Shown here piece by piece: positions 32,141 through 41,836 of a stretch of 64,000 bases of DNA. The DNA lies in the NCBI GenBank assembly GCA_037833965.1, contig AP031356.1:21722501-21786500 (forward strand), in the 5' to 3' direction. The notes beneath the pieces were generated by a model. It searched no databases. It had not been told where the DNA came from and saw only the letters and a program-made list of their open reading frames with translations. The position numbers and the translations under genes are program-made. How positions within the stretch are numbered: the stretch's first letter is position 1; each line of letters opens with the position of its first letter. Source of the stretch: Marchantia polymorpha subsp. ruderalis. Its lineage: Eukaryota > Streptophyta > Marchantiopsida > Marchantiales > Marchantiaceae.

Positions 32141-33538
32141 GCAGCCGGATTGGGCAGAAGCGAGATCAGTCACACAGAGGGGATTGTTGACCCGAGTGAT
32201 TGCTGCGAACTGCAACTCAGTCCAGGCAAAGGCTTGAAGGTGTCAAGCCAGGTACAAGGAGAAGAGTTGAACAGGGTACAGGCGTTTCTTCGCCAGTATG
32301 AGGATGTCTTCGCATGGAAGATTGAAGACATGAAAGGCATACCTGCAAGGTATGGAGAGCACAGAATCGACTTGTTGGACGAGGCAGTTCCGGTTCGCCA
32401 ACGCCAATACAGGCTCAACCCAAAATATTCATTATTGGTGAAGGACGAAATCGATAAGTACCTGAGCGCAGGAATCATCTACCCGGTACTTAGTAGCGAG
32501 TGGGTGTCGCCTATCGTGATCGTGCCCAAGAAACTGACGGGTAAGATCCGGGTGTGTCAGGACTTCAGGAAGCTGAACGCAGCAACGCGGAAGGACCATC
32601 ACCCTCTTCCTTTCACGGACTCTATTCTGGACCATGTAGCAGGGCATGAATGCTACAGTTTCCTAGACGGATTCTCCGGCTACAACCAGGTGTCCATCAG
32701 GGAACAGGACAAGGACAAAACAACCTTCACGACCGACTGGGGAACCTATGCTTATCATAAGATGCCATTCGGTCTGTGCAACGCGCCAGCGACGTTCCAG
32801 CGGATGATGACAAACATCTTCCAAGAGCACTTGAGGAAATTCCTAGAAATTTTCATCGACGACTTTTGTGTCTTCGGTAAGAGGTCGGAGCACCTTGACC
32901 ATCTTAGGCAAACGTTCGACAGATGTCGGGAGAGCAGCTTGTCCTTGCACCCTGAGAAATGTTTTTTCTTCATGACCAGCGGAATCCTGCTGGGGCACCG
33001 AGTTTCGTCCGATGGCATTGCAGTAGATGTAGAGAAGGTGAAGATTATTCTTGAACTACAGCCGCCAACGAATCTGCGTGAGTTGAGGGCCTTCCTTGGC
33101 CATGTAGGTTATTACAGAAGGTTCATAAATATGTATGCCATCTTGGCAGCCGATCTGACGAAGCTGCTTAAGAAGGATGAACCCTATGTGTGGGGCAAGG
33201 AGCAACAGCTGGCCTTTGAAACGCTCAAAGCCAAACTGACGACTGCTCCGGTTCTGAGAAGTCCGGATTGGAACAAACCTTTCCATGTCTATGTAGACAC
33301 GTCGGCGTTTGCAATCGGGGTGGTTCTCAGTCAGAAGGACGACAACAAGAAAGACTACCCGATTTACTTCGCGAGTCGTCAGTTGTCAGCAGCAGAGAAG
33401 AAGTACACGACAACTGAGAGGGAGGCGTTGGGAATGGTGTACTCCTGCAAGAAGTTCCGACATTATTTGATCTGCTACGAGTTCGTGTTTCATGTAGATC
33501 ATTACGCCTTACAGCACCTGGTCAAGAAGGCGGATCTG
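32135..33538 (+). pseudogene. pol: B1 pol, part 1 (reverse transcriptase and most of RNase H)
   Basis: 468 codons directly after the readthrough stop, in the gag-pro frame. RT motifs: VCQDFRKLNAATRKD, FLDGFSGYNQ, MPFGLCNAPATFQR, FIDDFCVFG. RNase H follows to FHVDHYALQHLVKKADL, where element A3 is inserted after the last base of a codon. The frame resumes at 50087. The first possible start codons after the stop are not ATG (TTG at 32150), in line with readthrough rather than re-initiation. The few codons read beyond 33538 belong to the A3 LTR. Confidence 0.94.
33534..33538. repeat. Target site duplication of A3, left copy
   Basis: ATCTG, repeated at 50082-50086; the undisturbed pol copy at ~960 has a single ATCTG. 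Confidence 0.95.
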
Positions 33539-34490
33539 TGTAATAACCCACTAAAGGCTAAAACTGCAATATAGTGGTAGAAAGGTCGAACCCACAGGGA
33601 CAGAGGAACACACAGGGTACAAAGTGTCACGTTTTAACAGACTATTGAGGAGTTTGAATTCTCAGGCAACTGTCACTCCCAGAAATACTGCAAGTGTCCA
33701 CTCGGAGCGCACTCGGAGGTCGCACAGTGCAGCGTAACACACACACACACACACACACACACCTGAAACTACAGAAACACAACCCAGAGATCCGTTAGGA
33801 CCTCTACTCAAGATTTCAGGGGGGAAGTCTCTCGCGAGCACACTCGGCAAAGCTGCGGGCAGTGACTTCCAACTCCGGCTTTTACAACACTTCCACTAGC
33901 TTGCTGCTAGTGTAGGAAACCCGGTTTGGACTGCCTACTTCGGATCGAAGTCACTCATACGCGGTGAACAACACTCTCAACTCACAAAACGCGCAGAGAA
34001 CACAGGTCCGCACTGAAGGACTCACTGTGAAACATTCCAGTAACACAACAACAGTCTATTGAAGAGTTTGAATTCTCAGGCACTTGTCATTCCCAGAAAT
34101 ACTACAGGGGTTACCCTCAAGGCACCTGCTGCAGCGTAACCTGAATTTACAACCAAGGCTTACACAAAGTAGCAAAACTTCACTTTGGCATTCAGGGGAA
34201 AAATCCCAAGGAGTACAATCAGAAAGAAACACTCGAAGGTGTAGGGGCGAAACTGTTCAAGTATCTAACTAGTCACTGGCTCTGAGCATCGGCAGTCACC
34301 CGCAGGTGCAGATCCGAACTACTCAAGTCTCTAACCAATGTACTAGCTCTGAACATTCGGCCGAAGGCCTTCAGCTACAAAATGCGGAACGCTAAGTTGT
34401 AACTCCTCCTGCGTGGTGACAGAACTCAAGGACACAAACACGCAAAGGAAATGGGTTCCTGATCTATACTTCTGAGTTTGGGAAAGAACC

Positions 34491-34519
34491 CCAGGCAAAA
34501 CGCCTGGAACTATTTTATA
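34491..34519 (-). promoter_or_regulatory. LTR promoter: TATA box plus hairpin (A3 3' LTR)
   Basis: TATAAAATAG at 34519-34510, hairpin at 34507-34491, minus strand. Confidence 0.7.
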
Positions 34520-34555
34520 CCTTCTAAGTCCTACCTAGCACTACACTGCACTACG

Positions 34556-37500
34556 CTACACGCCTGCACGGAACCACGCTACACTACACTCCGCGGAACC
34601 TGTACTGCGTCTCCGGCGCGGCCGACTGCCGCGCACTAACTCCCTACCCTGCCACTCTTCCGCTCGACTGCGCAGTCCCAACCGCTGCAACGCCGCGGAC
34701 ACCTCCCCTTCGAGGGCGGACATGGTATCCTGAGCCTTCGACAGAAAGGCCTCGAGCTTCTTCGCTACCTTCCGCCGACTCCTACTGTCGCCTGACAACA
34801 ACCCGGCTACGCGCAATTCAAACTCACGCAGTGTGAGTTTCTCCTGCGCCTTCACTTCCCAGTGGGCGTAGCCCTTGAGACAGTGGGCGACTCGCCTCGC
34901 CGTCTCCACCTTCGTGCGATCCGCCTCCTTCCTGCGATCCTCTTCAATCATCACTAATTGCGATTCGGCTTCAGCACGTTGCGCTCTCAATTCGCCACAC
35001 TTTGACTGCAACCTGCGGATTAATTCTTCATCCGCCTGCCGTGCGAGCTGACATTGTTCCAACAACCGCGTCTGTCGCACGAGCTCCTCTGACAAAATCC
35101 GATTCTGGGCCTGCTCAGAGTTGAGTGCTTCCTTGACCTTCACCTGCTCCTTGGTGAGCTCGCCCAGTTTCTCATCCTTCATCTTCTCGGTGTGCTTGTA
35201 GAATTTCTGATTAAGCTTGTACTGACCCCACAAGCACTCATGCTTCTCCTTCAAGTCCCTCAACTCCTGGTCCACTCTAGCTAATAGCTTGCTGGTGTGG
35301 ACTTTAGTGCGAGTCCGCCTGCGCACTAACTCGATGTAAGATCCCGGCTGGAGTGGGTCGGCGTATTTATCGACCTTGCGATCCAAGTACCGCAGCAACG
35401 GAATCATCTGCTCAGAGAGCGCCGCCGCCGGCGCTCCAACAATTTCCTCCTCCTCCTCCTCGGTGTCTTCTGCTCCTGACATTTCTTCCGTGGAGCCTCC
35501 GTCGTCATCATCTAAGTGTAGAATTTCAGTCGCCATTGATTGCGTCGGCGACTGCCCCGAGTGGGGCTGCACGTCCTCGACGTGTGCTGCCTGCGAAGGC
35601 ACGGCTGCAGCCTCGCTGCTCGTCGCCAAAATGTCTAAGGTGGAAGGCGAATGTACCCGAGCGGCATCCCCGTCGCTCGCTTGTTGATTGCCTACCGCGT
35701 TCTCTCTGTCGCCGTCGTCCGCCGCAGAAGGCGATCGAGCGGAGGGTGGCTGCGCGGGGTTTGATTGCGCATCGCGCATCGAGATTTCATCCCGCGGACA
35801 GTCACTCCGCTCCATCGTCTGCTGCTCCCTTGATCGGTCCGCGGGGGCTGTGCCCGGCCCGTGCGCAGGCGCATTTGCCGGCGCCTTGTCCGCCGCAGGC
35901 GTAGCGCCGCGGACACCTATCGCCGAAGGCGACATGACCGGGGGCCGCACGCCCGTTGTTCCTTGGCCTATAGGCCCTACCGCCGAAGGCGCATCTATCG
36001 GCGGACTTCCCGCCGATGGTGCGGCCTCCGCACGCTCTCTGCTCGTATCTCCTCGGCTCGAAGGCCCTGGCGCCGAAGGCGCGAATTGCGGCGCGTGGTG
36101 CGCCGGAGGGTCTGGCCCCGAGGGCCGGTGTCTCGTAGGCGGTTCTTCCGCCGGCTCCTTCCCCTTCCTCCGTTGGAACGGGGGTGATTCTTGCCTGTGC
36201 ACAGGCGGCACGTGTGGAGGTGTCCTGTGCACAGGCGACCTGTGCACAGGCGACCTGTGCACAGGCGAGCGCCTGTGCACAGGCGGACTGCTCCTTCCCA
36301 CGCGTAAGCGTAGATCCACGTCCACTTGTGTTCGCCGGTCCGCGGAGGCTCGTCCGTCCGCGGAGGTTCGCCTGTGCGCAAACGGAACATCTGTCCGCAT
36401 CGCACGTGGTAACTCCGGAGGCCCTTGGCCCGTAGTCGGCCTCTCTCCCGACGAGGTTGCAGCGTGGCCCGTTGCTCCTGCGGTCGTCCGCGCTTCCTCT
36501 CGCCTCTCTGGCGACGCACTTCCTATCTCCGTCGCAATCGTCGCCGTGTCTGCACTGTCAGCTGGCAACACCAGTCTGCGTGCCTTCTGCTTCGGCCGGC
36601 TGTATGGCTCGCACAGCGACCGCGGTCGAATGGGAGCAGAAGGTTCTTGATGCTGCTCCTCTTCGGACTCTTCCCTCCATCGCCGCTTCCGCGGCACTCG
36701 CGCTGCAGGGGTGTGTCTCCCTTCGTCCCTCCGTCTTGATGGGGTAGAAGTCGGTGACTCCTCTGCATCAGTATCGACCTCGTTCTCCCGCACATACTTC
36801 CCGGGATGGTCGATGGACAATGGCGGAAAATGTTCAAGCTCCGCCGCTGTCAAACAATTCCGCTGTCGATAAAAATTGATGAGGAAAGGAGAAAGATGGT
36901 TTAGAGTTCCCCCCTTCTCCTCAAACGCGTGCTATCGCATCACCCTGTGCAGGATGCTCGCCCAGTGAATTGGAGTTCCCTCGATGACGCACTCCACAAA
37001 AGAGACCTGCCACAATGTGATGTAGCAGGCGCGGTGCGGCTGCAGTAATTGCATCAGCGCCGCGGACAAAGTCCGGCGAAATCGATCTTTGTAATCACGG
37101 GTCCTGTACCCATTCTTGGTAGACCTCCCGGTCTTGAACAGCTCCACAAATTGCGCCTCTTCTTGCTTGGTCACCTTGATGCTCTCACTGTCGAAAAGGA
37201 GATGCCCTGGCATGCCAGCACATCTTCCCAACGCCTGCGCCCAATCTTGGACTGTCCACCGATCAACATGCGGACGCAATCCGCGCGAGGGTGGTCCCTG
37301 TGGCTCTAGCCACTCGCGCACCATATTCGCGCAGATGTAATTCCATCCCCATAGCAAGAAATCGAGCTTTCTTGCTATTAAGCGCTCCTCGAAAGCGCGC
37401 AGCCCGTTCTGCAGCAGGCGAAGTGGCACCATCCGCAATCTGCTCGGTCTCGTCATTGCGTTCCTGGGGTTCGCTCGCCCGCTCATTCTACTTCCGCACT

Positions 37501-37708
37501 GCCCGCGTTTCTTTCTCTCTCGGCAAACTCTAATCGCTCTCAATTCCAAATCACGCGCACTCACTTCTCCCTCAATCAACAAGAAATCTCCTGTGCGACG
37601 ACGTCGAGAATGTTCCGCAGCCAGCAGATGGATGCGCGCAGCGCGCACAAGAGATTGGAATCGCGAATTCAAGAATGGGACGTTCTCCGCCGCCCGGTCG
37701 AAGGTCAT
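34556..37708 (-). pseudogene. U3-encoded LTR protein, family A, one nonsense codon (A3 3' LTR)
   Basis: Full-length frame from 37708 to 34556 with a single in-frame TAG at 36934-36932, where the other copies have CAG (Gln, in the MRQHAFEEKGG motif). The first 258 residues cover most of the globular region; the remaining ~790 residues stay open. This copy has five palindromic cores. The mutated base is the C of a CAG (CHG) site, so deamination of a methylated cytosine is a plausible cause. Readthrough is not obvious: the next bases are CACGCG, not CARYYA. Confidence 0.9.
36193..36286 (-). repeat. Palindromic repeat cluster (A3 3' LTR, 5 cores)
   Basis: Five CTGTGCACAG cores at 15- to 27-base spacing, in frame. 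The 5' LTR of the same element retains one core (47397-47412). Confidence 0.9.
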
Positions 37709-38955
37709 GGTCGGCTCTTGGTCGTGAAGAACGTCTCACTTGATGGCCGCGCCGGCTGTACGCTGGAACGGTCTTCGCTCTCACGCGCGGCTTCACGCTC
37801 CGCCGTCGTCGATTAAACTCTCACGCTCGAATTGGCGGATTTGAACTCCGCGAGCGTGTCACCCTGCGGACATGGGGGCGTAGCGCCGAAGGCGAGTTTT
37901 CCGCCTTGCGCGGTACACTTGTTCGTACCGCCCCTCGGCCAATCCCCCTCTGCCTTGACGCGTGTGTCCGCATGTCGGACAAAAATTCAACTCCTGCCTG
38001 TGCGCAGGCAGGAGCCTCGGCGGATTCTCCGCCGGTGCGGAACTTGAACATCCTCCTGTGCACAGGCGTTCGCCTGTGCGCAGGCGAATTCCTTCCGCGG
38101 CGCTGCGCTGGCGCGGAAGGCGTTGACCGTGGTCAGCCGTCTCCGTCAAGTCTGTCCGTTCCTTGTCTCTCCGTCGGCGCTTCCGCCGCCGCAACTCCGT
38201 CCGTCCAAGAGCGCATCCACCCGTGCCGTCCGCATGGTCCGTACCGATTGGATTACTCTGGCGGCTCTTCCGACGTACGCGGCGCTGCGCTGGCGCGGAA
38301 GGCGCCGTACACTTTCTACCTCACAAGGCGCATTTCTAGGGCCCAAGGCGGATTTTCCGCCGACGCCGAAGTGCCTGTGCACAGGCAAACGCCTGTGCGT
38401 AGGCGGACTTCGCGCCTTCCCTAACCCTACTTCGCCTGTGCACAGGCGAACGCCTTCGCCCGCGCATAGGACAAAACTTGATTCCTCCTTCCGCGTAGGC
38501 GGAATTCGCGCCGGTGGCGAACTCCTTCCGCCGTAGGCGACCGCCTCCGTTTCTTCCAGTAGCGATAACTCCCTAAGTCCTCGTCCGTTCCAAGCGTTCT
38601 TGGGCTCGTTGGAATCAGCGCGTCGAGCTCTTTCCAACGGGATCCTAACTTGGTCAAGGCGCCCGAGGATTTACCTAATTATGGAGGGTTTCCCTACAGC
38701 CGCGGACGCAACCTCCGAAGGCGGGTTTTGCGCCTTGCGCCGTAGAGATCCTAACTGCAAAGCCCGAAGGGAGGGTGGTGCCTGTCCTTTCTGCGGCACC
38801 CCAAATCCCAGATTCTACAAGATCCCTCGAGAATCCCCGCGATCTTCCGGATTCACTCCGTTTTGATGTACCGAAGGCTATTTACAATGCTGCCAGGGTA
38901 CAGTTTTCCAAAAATGTTTTAATTTCCTCAAAATTGCCAAAAGTGGGGTACCACA

Positions 38956-38968
38956 TGCCCCCCTCCTC
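38956..38968 (-). other. Polypurine tract of A3
   Basis: Minus-strand GAGGAGGGGGGCA next to the 3' LTR. Confidence 0.85.
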
Positions 38969-38992
38969 AATTGTGAGCGCCCACGCGAACAC

Positions 38993-41833
38993 TCACATGT
39001 GGTATTTCTTCAATCGCCACCCGTTCACTCGGGTGCCTAACAAATCGCCGGCCAGATCCGCAAGTTGGATGGATCCGTTCGGGAAGACTTCAACAACCCT
39101 GTAAGGTCCCATCCACCTTAGGTGCAGTTTGCCTGGGAATCTGGCATGCCTGCTGTCGTAGAGCAATGCCAAATCACCCGCCTGCAATAGTACCGGTTTG
39201 ATCTTTTTATCGTATCTCTCCTTCCGACGGAGCTGGATTTTCCTGGTGCGATCTTCGGCGTCTCGTCTCCTCTCATCCAGCAGCGTGACCTCCTGTAACC
39301 TGTAGAGCTGACTCTCCTCTGCGCCCATCCTCTGCAAATCCAACGTTCGTTGGGTGGGTACTTCAAATTCGATCGGGAGGATCGGGTGTTGCCCATACAC
39401 CAGAAAGTATGGTGTCTGTTTGGTCGTAATCTTCTCAGCTGTGCGGTACGCCCATAGAGCGGCTGCTAGCTTCGTATCCCAGTCGTGAGCGTGATTCACC
39501 GTGACCTTGAGTAGTATTTTACACAGCAGACCATTGGACTTCTCCGTCAGTCCATTTGCCTTGGGATTGTATGGAGTAGTCTTCCGGTGCTTGATGTGGA
39601 AATACCGTGTCAGATCTTCGATGATCTGATTCAGAAAGTGCGTGCCCCGGTCGCTGACTAGCTCTAAGGGACACCCGTAGCGTGTGATGATCGACTCAAA
39701 CAAGAATGCTGCCACTGTGGCAGCATCATCCCTTCTGGTGGCTCTGGCCTCTACCATTTTGGTGGCGTAGTCCGTTGCTACCAGAATGTAGCGCCTTCGT
39801 GTACTTCTAGTCACTGGTTGTATCGGCCCTACAAAGTCAATACCCCACTTTTCGAAAGGTGCTAGAGGCATGATGGGAGTCAGGGGCCAGCGTGTTGTAG
39901 GCGTCGGTCTCCCCATCCTCTGGCAACTGTCGCACTTGCGGATGTAATCGAGAACATCCTTAAACATGGTCGGCCACCAATACCCCGCATTTAGGATCTT
40001 TGTGACCGTGTTCCTGGTGGCATAGTGTCCACCCGCCTCCTCTGTATGCATCGCACTCACTATTCTTGGTACCTCTGATTCCTCCAGGCATCTGCATAAG
40101 CGCTCATCTGCCATCTTCTTGAACAAAACCCCCTGCTGGAGTTGGTACGGACCTGCCTTATGAATAAAGACAGTTCGCTGTTCCAAATCCATGCCTTCGG
40201 GACACTGGAGGGTTAGCAGATATCGATACAGGTCGGCATAGCGGGACTCATGTCCTGCAGACAACTGAAATAACTCTTCATCTGGAAAATCGTCCACCAA
40301 TTCCTCCTCTGTCGGCTGTGTCCATAATCGGGACAAGTAATCCGCATTTTCGTGGTGCACCCCTTTCCTGGTCTGGACTGTGTAGGTGAACTCTTGTAGT
40401 AACAACACCCACCTGGCGATCCGACCGGATAAGTCGGCTTTCTTGACTAGGTGTTGCAATGCGTAGTGGTCCACATGGAACACAAACTCGTAGCAGATCA
40501 GGTAGTGACGGAACTTTTTACAGGAGTACACCATCCCCAACGCTTCTCTCTCCGTCGTGGTGTACTTCCGCTCTGCTAGAGACAGCTGTCGGCTCGCGAA
40601 GTAGATCGGGTAGTCCTTTTTGTTGTCATCCTTCTGACTCAGTACTACACCGATGGCGAATGCCGAGGTGTCAACGTAAACATGGAATGGTCGATTCCAG
40701 TCTGGACTCCTTAGTACGGGAGCAGTCGTGAGTTTCGCTTTAAGAGTCTCAAATGCTGACTGCTGGTTCGCACCCCAAGCATAAGGCTCGTCCTTCTTCA
40801 ACAACTTGGTCAGGTCCGCCGCCAATATTGCATACATGTGTATGAATCTTCGGTAGTAGCCCACATGACCCAGGAATGCTCGCAGCTCCCTTAGATTCGT
40901 GGGTGGCTCAAGCTCGAGTATAACCTTGACCTTCTCGATGTCCACCGCAATGCCGTCTGCCGAGACCCGATGACCCAACAAGATCCCACTAGTCATAAAG
41001 AAAAAGCACTTCTCGGGATGCAGTGATAAACTGCTCTCCCTACATTTATCGAAGGTCTGCTTCAAGTGACTTAGGTGTTCAGACCGCTTCCAAAAGACAC
41101 AGAAGTCATCTATGAATATTTCCAGGAACTTCCTCAGTTGTTCCTGAAAGATATTGGTCATCATCCGTTGAAAGGTGGCAGGCGCGTTGCACAGACCGAA
41201 GGGCATCTTGTGGTATGCGTAAGTTCCCCAGTCGGTTGTGAACGTAGTTTTATCCTTGTCCTGTTCACGGATAGACACCTGATTGTAACCTAAGAACCCA
41301 TCCAGGAAGCTATAACATTCATGTCCGGCAACATGGTCTAGAATGGCATCCGTGAATGGTAGCGGGTGATGATCCTTGCGTGTTGCTGCATTCAACTTCC
41401 GGAAATCCTGACACACTCGTATCTTACCCGTCAACTTCTTGGGTACGATAACAATCGGCGACACCCACTCACTGCTGAGCACAGGGTAAATAATACCAGC
41501 GCTCAAGTACTTATCTATCTCCTCTTTAACTAGCAAGGAGTATTTTGGGTTGAGGCGATACTGGCGCTGTCGTATGGGTACTGAGTCGTCCAGTAAATCG
41601 ATACGGTGTTCCCCATACCGTGCAGGTATCCCCTTCATGTCTTCGATCTTCCAGGCGAAGACGTCGACATAATGGCTAAGGAATGCCTGTACTTTCCTTA
41701 GCTCGTCTCCTCTCACTGCGCTTGATACCTTCAAGCGCTTGCCGGGACTGAGTTGTACTTCGTGACAGTCACTAGGGTCGACAATGCCCTCGGTGTGACT
41801 CGTCTCACTCCTTCCCAGTCCCACAGTTAATTG
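38993..41833 (-). CDS. pol: A3 Pol (RT, RNase H, integrase), readthrough extension
   Basis: 947 codons including stop, in frame with gag-pro after the TAG at 41836-41834. Domains and catalytic motifs are as in A1: FIDD in reverse transcriptase, Asp/Glu/Asp of RNase H, HHCC and DDE of integrase, WMGPY end. Two substitutions set it apart from A1 and B1 at otherwise constant places in reverse transcriptase: FLDGFLGYNQ (Ser to Leu, about residue 178 from the GTG) and FIDDFCVFW (Gly to Trp, about residue 245). The first lies in a motif that is highly conserved in Ty3/gypsy RT and could impair activity even though the frame is open. Confidence 0.95.
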   Translation of the reverse strand, partial: QLTVGLGRSETSHTEGIVDPSDCHEVQLSPGKRLKVSSAVRGDELRKVQAFLSHYVDVFAWKIEDMKGIPARYGEHRIDLLDDSVPIRQRQYRLNPKYSLLVKEEIDKYLSAGIIYPVLSSEWVSPIVIVPKKLTGKIRVCQDFRKLNAATRKDHHPLPFTDAILDHVAGHECYSFLDGFLGYNQVSIREQDKDKTTFTTDWGTYAYHKMPFGLCNAPATFQRMMTNIFQEQLRKFLEIFIDDFCVFWKRSEHLSHLKQTFDKCRESSLSLHPEKCFFFMTSGILLGHRVSADGIAVDIEKVKVILELEPPTNLRELRAFLGHVGYYRRFIHMYAILAADLTKLLKKDEPYAWGANQQSAFETLKAKLTTAPVLRSPDWNRPFHVYVDTSAFAIGVVLSQKDDNKKDYPIYFASRQLSLAERKYTTTEREALGMVYSCKKFRHYLICYEFVFHVDHYALQHLVKKADLSGRIARWVLLLQEFTYTVQTRKGVHHENADYLSRLWTQPTEEELVDDFPDEELFQLSAGHESRYADLYRYLLTLQCPEGMDLEQRTVFIHKAGPYQLQQGVLFKKMADERLCRCLEESEVPRIVSAMHTEEAGGHYATRNTVTKILNAGYWWPTMFKDVLDYIRKCDSCQRMGRPTPTTRWPLTPIMPLAPFEKWGIDFVGPIQPVTRSTRRRYILVATDYATKMVEARATRRDDAATVAAFLFESIITRYGCPLELVSDRGTHFLNQIIEDLTRYFHIKHRKTTPYNPKANGLTEKSNGLLCKILLKVTVNHAHDWDTKLAAALWAYRTAEKITTKQTPYFLVYGQHPILPIEFEVPTQRTLDLQRMGAEESQLYRLQEVTLLDERRRDAEDRTRKIQLRRKERYDKKIKPVLLQAGDLALLYDSRHARFPGKLHLRWMGPYRVVEVFPNGSIQLADLAGDLLGTRVNGWRLKKYHM

Positions 41834-41836
41834 CTA
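41828..41836 (-). promoter_or_regulatory. Stop-codon readthrough site UAG CAA UUA (A3)
   Basis: Identical to the A1 site; pol follows in the same frame. Confidence 0.85.

Larger units (their letters stand above)
33539..38955 (-). mobile_element. A3 3' LTR (5,417 bp)
   Basis: 37709-38955 is gene-free U3 with GGCG/CGCC inverted repeats (clusters near 38050-38095 and 38375-38455). 34556-37708 is the U3 frame with one nonsense codon. 33539-34507 is R/U5 with an AC run near 33738-33762 and the duplicated block. It is 78 bases longer than the 5' LTR because of the repeat cluster at 36193-36286. Confidence 0.94.
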
